Assembly: GCA_030066475.1 (NCBI GenBank)
Contig: JASJBO010000176.1
Location: 1-15,948, forward strand
From: Myxococcota bacterium
Lineage (GTDB): Bacteria; Myxococcota_A; UBA9160; PR03
Direction of reading: 5' to 3'
Length of the DNA: 15,948 nucleotides
Shown here: positions 1 through 5,440 of the stretch, one piece after another
Position numbering within the stretch: position 1 is the first letter of the stretch
How the letters are laid out: the number at the start of each line of letters is the position of its first letter
Translations under genes and position numbers: made by a program
Notes under the pieces: model-generated
What the model saw: only the letters and a program-made list of their open reading frames with translations
Told to the model about the DNA's origin: nothing
The model's database searches: none

Positions 1-972
1 GGGATCGTCCAGCGCGTAGGTGAAGTTCGAGTAGAGGTCCAGGTCGTAGTGGGCCAGGTAGACGTTGGCGGTGAGGTGGCGCAGGGGGGAAGGCGACCAG
101 TCGAGCTGCAGCTTGCCCTGGAAGCGCCGGGAGTCGCCGCCCTCGCTCGGGTCGAGCGAGTCCCAGCGACCGATCGGTCCGCCCTGGACGAGCCGGTCGG
201 GGAGCAGACCCGACGCGTTCCAGTCGGCGCCGTAGGCCAGCGCGTGGCCCGAGAGCCGCAGCGCGGGGCGCAGCTCCACGCTCCCCTTGCCGAAGAGCGA
301 GAAGCGCCAGAGGTCCTCGTTGTCCTTGAACGGGCCGTTGGTGTGATAGGCCTCGAACGAGACCATTCCGTCGGCGGACGGGTCGTCGCCGCCGAAGGCC
401 CCGAAGCGGGGCGACAGCACCGCCACGCTGCGGTGGGTATCGAACATCCCGCCCTCGTAGCGAACGAACGACTCGTCGAGCGTCTCGTACGGGACGTACT
501 CCACCGTGGCGGCCGTCGCGAAGTCGCCGAACTGGGCGAAGTAGGGGCCCTTGTAGGCGTCGAGCCGCTCGATGGCCTCCTTCGTGACGAAGTGGAGGTC
601 CAGGTAGCCCTGACCGTGGGCATGGCTGCGCAGGTTGATCGGCACGCCGTCGAAGTAGACCAGCACGTCGGTGCCGTGGTCGGCGTCGAAGCCGCGCAGG
701 AAGTACTGCTCGGCCTTGCCCCCACCCGTGTGCTGGGCGGTCAGCATGGAGGGCACGGCCTCGAGCATCTGCCCGCCGCTCTCGAGGGGCCGCAGCTCGA
801 AGTCCTCGGCCGGGATCGTGAGCGTGGACGAGGCGGTGACGGGAAGGCGCTCGGTCACGGTGAACTGGTAGCGGGGGGAAGATGCCGCCGCCGGGTCCGG
901 ATCCTGGGCGCGGGCAGCCTGCGCCCAGAGCGCCAGGACTCCCAGGAGGGCGATCGCGCGCGTCGAGGACAC
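1..972 (-). CDS. TonB-dependent outer-membrane receptor, N-terminal part (truncated by window edge)
   Basis: The frame is open from a GTG at 972 to the left edge, giving 324 residues without a stop; the beta-barrel C-terminus lies outside. The N-terminus (VSSTRAIALLGVLALWAQAA, then RAQD) looks like a signal peptide with cleavage near residue 22. A plug domain follows: around residues 60-80 a segment reads LEAVPSMLTAQH, around 90-104 RGFDADHGTDVLVYFDG, around 113-122 SHAHGQGY, and then KGPYFAQFGDFATAATVEY, the typical end of a plug before the first barrel strands. Known role of the family: TonB/ExbB/ExbD-driven uptake of large or scarce ligands across the outer membrane. The ligand cannot be read from the sequence. 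It follows the M56 protease gene by 57 bp and is probably the output of that repressor-protease pair. I chose the GTG because it puts a signal peptide at the N-terminus; upstream in-frame codons give none. Confidence 0.9.
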   Translation of the reverse strand, partial: MSSTRAIALLGVLALWAQAARAQDPDPAAASSPRYQFTVTERLPVTASSTLTIPAEDFELRPLESGGQMLEAVPSMLTAQHTGGGKAEQYFLRGFDADHGTDVLVYFDGVPINLRSHAHGQGYLDLHFVTKEAIERLDAYKGPYFAQFGDFATAATVEYVPYETLDESFVRYEGGMFDTHRSVAVLSPRFGAFGGDDPSADGMVSFEAYHTNGPFKDNEDLWRFSLFGKGSVELRPALRLSGHALAYGADWNASGLLPDRLVQGGPIGRWDSLDPSEGGDSRRFQGKLQLDWSPSPLRHLTANVYLAHYDLDLYSNFTYALDDP

Positions 973-1029
973 GGCGGCGGACCCTACGGGCGGCCGGCAA
1001 GTCCGACAATGGATCGGTTTTCCGGCGCG

Positions 1030-2022
1030 CTACCGCGCCCCGAGCAGCAGGCCGAGCGCGTGCTCCGTCGCGTGGTGCAGCGGGTCGGCCAGGAGACAAG
1101 CCGCCGGGAGGAGCACCGCCGCCAGCCACCAGGCGCGGCGCGCAGCGGGCTCGGCCTGCGGCTCTTCCAGCAGGGCGCGCACGCGCGCCGCGACCGAGCT
1201 GCCGCCGAAGGCCAGCGAGGCGCGCACGCCGGGAGGCGGGGCCGCGGCCAGCAGGCGCTCGACGGCCAGCACCGTCTCGGCCACGCCAAGGCGGTCGCCA
1301 CACCGATGGGCAGCCTCGGCGTCGCAGGCCTGCTCCACGGCCAGCTCGAGCCTCGCCAGGATCTCGCGTCGCAGCGCGGGCCGGTGGGCCCACGAGGCGG
1401 CGCGCGCCAGGGCCAGACGCGCTCCGTCGCGCCGCCGCGCATGCGCGCGCTCGTGCTCCACCACGACCTCGAGCTGCCGCGCCGAGAGCGCCTCCGCGAG
1501 CGCCGTCGACACGAAGATCTCACCGCGGCCGAGGCCCGCGGTAAACGCGAACGGGCGCTCGGACTCGACGCAGCGGACGTGTCGCTCCAGCTCCCGCGAG
1601 GAGCCCGCGCGGAGCCCCGCCAGGGCACGTCGCGTTCTCGCCACGCGCCGACCGAGCCGCCACGCGGCAACACCCAGCAGCGCGGCGAGACCAGCGAGCA
1701 GCAGCCCGAGCGGCGCCGTGAGCAGCGTCGTGGCGTGGACGAAGCAGAGGTGGGGGTGCGCGGGGTGGTGCGCACAGTGGTCGGCGTGCAGGCCGAGCAG
1801 GCCCAGCGCGGCCGGCGCGAAGCAGAGCGCGACCAGCAGGAGCGGCAGCAGCCCGGGTGCGACGGCCAGCGCGAGCGCCAGCCGCGCCCGGGACGCGGCG
1901 GACCACCGGGCGCTCCGGCGGCGCAGCACCGGCCAGGCGGCGCTGGTCGCGAGCGAGGTGAGCAGGGCGAACCCGAGGGCGGCCACGGCAGCGAGGGCGA
2001 GCGTTGCGAGGGCCGCGCTCAT
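1030..2022 (-). CDS. M56-family (BlaR1-like) membrane metalloprotease, antirepressor type
   Basis: This 330-residue protein has hydrophobic segments at about 3-25, 48-75, 98-122 and 298-313. The zinc-protease motif HERAH is at 190-194, and a downstream E-x3-D pair in EQACDAEA (E230, D234) fits the third ligand region of M56 peptidases. In BlaR1/MecR1 the family transduces an extracellular signal and cleaves the cognate repressor in the cytoplasm. BlaR1 is about 600 residues with a C-terminal penicillin-binding sensor; that domain is absent here, so beta-lactam sensing is unlikely. Instead the loop between the second and third hydrophobic segments (79-96) reads HADHCAHHPAHPHLCFVH, with seven His and two Cys, and further His occur near the C-terminus (316, 317, 321). 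I infer metal sensing. The start overlaps the stop of the blaI-like gene as ATGA, so translation is probably coupled. The TonB receptor gene follows. Confidence 0.9.
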   Translation of the reverse strand: MSAALATLALAAVAALGFALLTSLATSAAWPVLRRRSARWSAASRARLALALAVAPGLLPLLLVALCFAPAALGLLGLHADHCAHHPAHPHLCFVHATTLLTAPLGLLLAGLAALLGVAAWRLGRRVARTRRALAGLRAGSSRELERHVRCVESERPFAFTAGLGRGEIFVSTALAEALSARQLEVVVEHERAHARRRDGARLALARAASWAHRPALRREILARLELAVEQACDAEAAHRCGDRLGVAETVLAVERLLAAAPPPGVRASLAFGGSSVAARVRALLEEPQAEPAARRAWWLAAVLLPAACLLADPLHHATEHALGLLLGAR

Positions 2023-2423
2023 CGCCCGCCTCGGCCGTCTCGCTTCCGGCGCTCGCTCACCAGTCGCTCGAGGGCCTCCAGCTGCGCGTCACCCGCACGC
2101 TCGGCCAGATCGACGAACGTCGACAGGAGCAGGCCGGTGTCGACCTCGCGCAGGTCTGCGAAGAGCGCGTCGAGGCTGCGCGACAGCCACTCGCGGCGAG
2201 AGAGCCGGGCCCGGTAGCAGAACGCACGCCCCACCTTCTGCCGCTCGGCCAGGCCCTTGCGGTACAGGCGGTCGAGGGTCGATTGCACGGTGTTGGGTCG
2301 GATCCCGCGGGCCTCGCCGACCCCGCGATACATGGCCTTCACGTCCGCAGCGCCGTGCGACCAGAGTCGCTCCAGCACCAGGCGTTCGAGCTCGCCGAGC
2401 TGCGGCAGGCTGTCTCGGCGCAA
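2019..2423 (-). CDS. BlaI/MecI/CopY-family transcriptional repressor
   Basis: This 134-residue protein is of the usual BlaI/MecI length. Residues about 5-80 form the winged helix-turn-helix: LGELERLVLERLW is the first helix, and IRPNTVQSTLDRLYRKGLAE is the recognition helix with the start of the wing. The C-terminal part (LLLSTFVDLAERAGD and a following charged helix) corresponds to the dimerisation region, which in BlaI/MecI carries the site cut by the partner protease. The start is a TTG at 2423; it is preceded by a strong purine-rich site (complement of 2428-2436) four bases upstream, and no better start is in frame. The M56 protease gene overlaps its end by four bases, the standard pairing for this family. 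By analogy it represses its own operon, including the TonB receptor, until the protease inactivates it. A 14-bp perfect palindrome just upstream is a candidate operator. The inducer is unknown. Confidence 0.93.
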   Translation of the reverse strand: MRRDSLPQLGELERLVLERLWSHGAADVKAMYRGVGEARGIRPNTVQSTLDRLYRKGLAERQKVGRAFCYRARLSRREWLSRSLDALFADLREVDTGLLLSTFVDLAERAGDAQLEALERLVSERRKRDGRGGR

Positions 2424-2427
2424 CGGA

Positions 2428-2436
2428 CTCCTCCCC
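2428..2436 (-). promoter_or_regulatory. Ribosome binding site deciding the TTG start of the BlaI-type gene
   Basis: On the minus strand this reads GGGGAGGAG, followed by TCCG and the TTG at 2423. The strong complementarity to the 16S tail and the close spacing are the reason for accepting TTG as the start. Its upstream end touches the palindrome at 2436-2449, so a protein bound there could also affect transcription through this region. Confidence 0.6.
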
Positions 2437-2449
2437 GGCGGGCCCGCCG
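2436..2449. promoter_or_regulatory. Perfect 14-bp palindrome upstream of the BlaI-type gene (candidate operator)
   Basis: CGGCGGGCCCGCCG is its own reverse complement. It lies 13 bp upstream of the repressor start, in the 49-bp gap after the DUF547 gene. Repressors of this family bind dyad-symmetric sites, commonly with TACA/TGTA half-sites, and often autoregulate. The half-sites here are not of that type, and GC-only palindromes are easier to meet by chance in DNA of this composition, so this is only a candidate. No convincing -10/-35 pair was seen next to it. Confidence 0.3.
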
Positions 2450-2472
2450 AAGCAGCGCTCCCGCGCGGATCC

Positions 2473-3255
2473 TCACAACGCGTTGACGTTCCAATCGTAG
2501 TCGAAGTAGGAGAGTCCCGGCGAGGGGCCCAGGGCGTCGAGCGCCGCGCGGGCGTCGTCGGCCAGGTAGCGCCGCACGAAGGCGAGCACGCCGCCGCCCG
2601 CCGCGAAGTCCTCCTCGAACCAGTCGAAGATCTTGCTCACGCGGACCCCGTCCGCCGCGACGCGGGCCCCCTTCTGCGGGTTGGCGAGCCAGCCGCGCAG
2701 CGTGTCGTCGAGCTGGGCGTCGAGGCGCGCGGCGCGGAACGACTCGCGGCGCAGCGAGGGGCACGAGGTCGAGGCGCAGACGATGGCGCCGTGGATGCGC
2801 GGGTCGCCGAGCGGGCGCAGGATCTCGTGCTCGATCTCGTGCAGCGTGACGGTGCGGCCGGCGACCACGCCCGCCTCGCGCTTCCACACCGGGCTCCACA
2901 GCGAGCCCACGTCGCGGATGCTCTCGAGCGGCCAGTGGCGCCGAACGACGTCGATCGCCAGCACGTTGTAGGCGTTGATCCAGAGCGCGAAGCGCTCCGC
3001 CTCGGTCAGGGCGGCGAGGTCCACGGCCGCCAGGCTCGCCAGCAGGCGCGGCCACTCGGGGGCGGTGCGCAGCCGGGCGTAGTCCACGCGGACGCCGGCC
3101 ACGTCGTCGGTGGCGCGCGTGTACCCGGCGAGCACGCGGTCGTAGAGGTCGTGGTCGAAGCGGCCGGCGCCGGCGGGCGCGGCGGTGACCAGGAGCAGCC
3201 CGACGGCGAGCGGCGCCCAGCGGACTCCGCACCGCGTGGCGGTTCTCTTCGTCAT
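2473..3255 (-). CDS. DUF547-domain exported protein
   Basis: This 260-residue protein begins with a basic, then hydrophobic stretch (WAPLAVGLLLVTAAPAGAG, ending near residue 31) that looks like a Sec signal peptide, so it is probably periplasmic or secreted. The DUF547 hallmarks follow: FALWINAYNVLAID at about 88-101, EIEHEILRPLGDPRIHGAIV, and CASTSCPSL with two Cys around 160-165, then a C-terminal FDWFEEDF segment. The biochemical role of DUF547 is not established, and I assign none. The start is an ATG 30 bp after the stop of the upstream acyltransferase gene, without a clear ribosome binding site, so expression may depend on translation of that gene. The BlaI-type gene follows after 49 bp. 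The domain call is firm; any link to lipid metabolism or to the receptor module is conjecture from position only. Confidence 0.9.
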   Translation of the reverse strand: MTKRTATRCGVRWAPLAVGLLLVTAAPAGAGRFDHDLYDRVLAGYTRATDDVAGVRVDYARLRTAPEWPRLLASLAAVDLAALTEAERFALWINAYNVLAIDVVRRHWPLESIRDVGSLWSPVWKREAGVVAGRTVTLHEIEHEILRPLGDPRIHGAIVCASTSCPSLRRESFRAARLDAQLDDTLRGWLANPQKGARVAADGVRVSKIFDWFEEDFAAGGGVLAFVRRYLADDARAALDALGPSPGLSYFDYDWNVNAL

Positions 3256-3285
3256 GGCCGCTTGGACGCCGCGGGCCGGGCGCGG

Positions 3286-4704
3286 TTACGCCGCCGCGTC
3301 GGCGGCCTCGCACAGCTCGCGGAACGACGCGTCCACCGCCACCACGAAGTCGTGCAGGTCGGGGAAGCGGTCCCAGTCGGCGTTGACGCCCCAGTACAGG
3401 CCCCCGCCGTAGCTGAACAGCGCGATCCCGAGGCCCTGGGTCGAGAACAGCGGCACCATCGGATAGCTCTCGAGCATGCGCGCGCCGAGCAGGTAGAGCG
3501 GGATCTGCGGACCGGGCACGTTGGTGACGACCAGGTTCGACACGCGCGCGCTGAACGCGACCCGCGCCGCCACCGAGGCGAGCGTCGGCGCGATCCAGTC
3601 GCTCACGGAGGCCAGCACGTCGGCGCCCAGCGCCTGCTGCGACTGCTTGATCTCCCCGGTGGCGGTGCGCACCGCGGCGAGGCGCTTGCGCGCGTCCTTC
3701 TGGCCCACCGGCAGGTCGACCAGGATCGCGGAGACCCGGTTGCCGAGCGTGCCGCGCTCCCGCTCGGAGCGCATGCTCACCGGGCAGGCGGCGCGCACCT
3801 CCAGCTCGCGCTGGCGCCGCAGCGTGATCCCGCGCTGCTCGAAGAAGCGCGTGAGCGCGCCGGCCACCGTGGCGAGGACGACGTCGTTGACGGTGCCGCC
3901 CAGCGCCTGCTTGACCCGCTTCACCTCGTCGAGGTCGAAGGCGACCCAGTCGAAGCGCCGGTGCGGACCGATCTCCTGGTTGAGCGGTGTCTCGGAGGCG
4001 CTGCCCAGCCCCGCGGCGAGCGATTCGCCCAGCGCACCCAGGTTCTCGCCCACCCGCGCCAGCGCCGCCGACGGATCGCGCAGCGCCCGGCCCACCTCGC
4101 CCGCCAGCAGGAAGGGCATCTCGACCCGCCGCCAGGCGGCGTCGCGCAGCAGCCGAGTGCGCCCCGGGGCCGGGCTCGGGTACCAGCCCGGCGCGGGATC
4201 GAAGTTCTTCTCCGGCAGCGGCGACAGCAGCACGCCGAGCAGGTCGACGCCCGAGACGCCGTCGATCATGCAGTGGTGGACCTTGCTCAGCAGCGCGAAG
4301 CGGTCGTGCTCGAGCCCCTCGACCACCCAGATCTCCCAGAGCGGCTTCCCGCGGTCGAGCTTCTGCGACATGATGCGCCCGCAGAGCCGCTTCAGCTGGC
4401 GGTCGTCGCCCGGCGCGGGCAGGCAGCTGTGGCGCACGTGGTACTGGACGTTGAAGCGGTCGTCGTCGACCCAGACCGGGTGGTCCTCGACGGGGATCCA
4501 CTCGATACGCTGGCGGTAGCGCGGGATCAGGTGCAGCCGGGACGCCACGTAGTCCCGGATCCGCTCGATGTCGAGGCCGCCGTCGGGGGTCGCCAGCGCG
4601 CCCCGGTCGAACACGAAGCAGCCGGCCACGTGCATGTGGCTGTTGGGCCCCTCGAGGTCGAGGAAGCTGCGGTCCTGGGCGGACAGGCGGTCGTAGCTCG
4701 CCAC
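3286..4704 (-). CDS. Wax ester synthase / acyl-CoA:diacylglycerol acyltransferase (WS/DGAT)
   Basis: This 472-residue protein has the family's usual length (about 450-480). The active-site motif HHxxxDG is present as HHCMIDG at residues 143-149. PLWEIW at 121-126 matches the conserved PLW motif, and the GGTVNDVVLA segment around residue 270 carries the conserved Asn-Asp. The N-terminus (LSAQDRSFLDLEGPNSHMHV) is also typical. Members join acyl-CoA to a fatty alcohol or diacylglycerol, making wax esters or triacylglycerol stored as lipid bodies; His143/His144 and Asp148 belong to the catalytic motif. Which product is made here cannot be read from sequence. The frame is open far upstream through endonuclease V, so I set the start at the GTG preceded by AAGGAG five bases upstream. 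It sits 53 bp after endonuclease V and 30 bp before the DUF547 gene. Confidence 0.95.
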   Translation of the reverse strand: MASYDRLSAQDRSFLDLEGPNSHMHVAGCFVFDRGALATPDGGLDIERIRDYVASRLHLIPRYRQRIEWIPVEDHPVWVDDDRFNVQYHVRHSCLPAPGDDRQLKRLCGRIMSQKLDRGKPLWEIWVVEGLEHDRFALLSKVHHCMIDGVSGVDLLGVLLSPLPEKNFDPAPGWYPSPAPGRTRLLRDAAWRRVEMPFLLAGEVGRALRDPSAALARVGENLGALGESLAAGLGSASETPLNQEIGPHRRFDWVAFDLDEVKRVKQALGGTVNDVVLATVAGALTRFFEQRGITLRRQRELEVRAACPVSMRSERERGTLGNRVSAILVDLPVGQKDARKRLAAVRTATGEIKQSQQALGADVLASVSDWIAPTLASVAARVAFSARVSNLVVTNVPGPQIPLYLLGARMLESYPMVPLFSTQGLGIALFSYGGGLYWGVNADWDRFPDLHDFVVAVDASFRELCEAADAAA

Positions 4705-4709
4705 GTGGG

Positions 4710-4715
4710 CTCCTT
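4710..4715 (-). promoter_or_regulatory. Ribosome binding site deciding the GTG start of the WS/DGAT gene
   Basis: On the minus strand this reads AAGGAG, five bases before the GTG at 4704. It decides the start because the reading frame has no stop for a further 840 bases upstream. The same 53-bp gap also holds a short CCGGG...CCCGG inverted repeat without a T-tract, which I do not call a terminator. Confidence 0.7.
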
Positions 4716-4757
4716 CCCTCTGGTGATCTCGGGTATAACCGGGGGGGCGACCCGGCG

Positions 4758-5405
4758 CTACGCGGCGGATCGGCGCAGGCGATTCACCTCGGAGTGCGCG
4801 GCCCGCGAGGGCTCGGGGAGCCGATAGCGCGGGGCCAGCCGCAGCGCCCAGCGCCGCGCCGTGGGCAGGCTCACGCGGTGGCCCACCGACACGTACACCG
4901 GCTTCACGCCGGCGCGCGTGCGCACCGCCTCGCCGATCACCTCGCCCGCATCGAGCAGGCGCGTGTGCGCGCCGCGCCGCGGGCCGGGCTCGCGGTGCTC
5001 CCCCACGAGCCGGCTCTTGGCGCAGCCCAGCGTCGGCACGTCGAGCAGCACCCCCAGGTGGCAGGCCAGCCCGAAGCGGCGCGGGTGGGCGAGCCCGTGC
5101 CCGTCGGCCACGATCAGGTCGGGACGCTGCCGGAGCCTCGCGAAGGCGGCCAGCACCGCGGGGAGCTCGCGAAACGACAGATAGCCCGGGACGTACGGGA
5201 AGCGCGCCGGACCGCGCACGCCGGCCGTCTCGGTCACCTCGAAGGTCTCGGCGTCCATCACCACGACCGCCGCGAACAGGAACGGCGCGCGCTTGTCGAA
5301 GGACACGTCGGCGCCGGCCACCCGGCGCACCGGGCCGAGCCGGTCGGAGGCGACCACCCGCTCGCGCAGCCGCTCCTGGATCGCGCGGGCGGCGGCCACG
5401 TCCAC
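4758..5405 (-). CDS. nfi: Endonuclease V (deoxyinosine 3'-endonuclease)
   Basis: This 215-residue protein matches endonuclease V in length (E. coli about 223) and in all key motifs. The metal-binding acids are D33 (AGADVSF), E80 (PYVPGYLSFRE) and D101 (VADGHGLAHPRR); the conserved Lys is in GCAKSRL and the C-terminal His in SVGHRVS. The enzyme cuts the second phosphodiester bond 3' of deoxyinosine and starts repair of deaminated adenine; some members act on inosine in RNA. The frame stays open upstream into sucA. I set the start at the GTG at 5405 because the next residues (VDVAAARAIQ) align with the E. coli N-terminus (MDLASLRAQQ); there is no clear ribosome binding site, so a few codons of uncertainty remain. 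It lies 35 bp after the sucA stop and is probably co-transcribed with it. There is no functional link between the two that I know of. Confidence 0.94.
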   Translation of the reverse strand: MDVAAARAIQERLRERVVASDRLGPVRRVAGADVSFDKRAPFLFAAVVVMDAETFEVTETAGVRGPARFPYVPGYLSFRELPAVLAAFARLRQRPDLIVADGHGLAHPRRFGLACHLGVLLDVPTLGCAKSRLVGEHREPGPRRGAHTRLLDAGEVIGEAVRTRAGVKPVYVSVGHRVSLPTARRWALRLAPRYRLPEPSRAAHSEVNRLRRSAA

Positions 5406-5440
5406 GTCGAAGCGATGGGGCAGGACCGGGCGAACGGGGC

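Noticed and set aside
1003..1017. The inverted repeat CCGA-N7-TCGG between the protease and receptor genes as an operator or terminator.
   Set aside because: The four-base arms are too short to stand out, and there is no T-tract or promoter context.
49..2217. A 722-codon open frame on the plus strand over the receptor and protease genes.
   Set aside because: It runs across three real minus-strand genes with clear motifs and shows only compositionally biased sequence.
1030..2423. The repressor-protease pair as a beta-lactam resistance regulator.
   Set aside because: The protease ends at 330 residues without the penicillin-binding sensor domain, and no beta-lactamase or penicillin-binding-protein gene is in the window.
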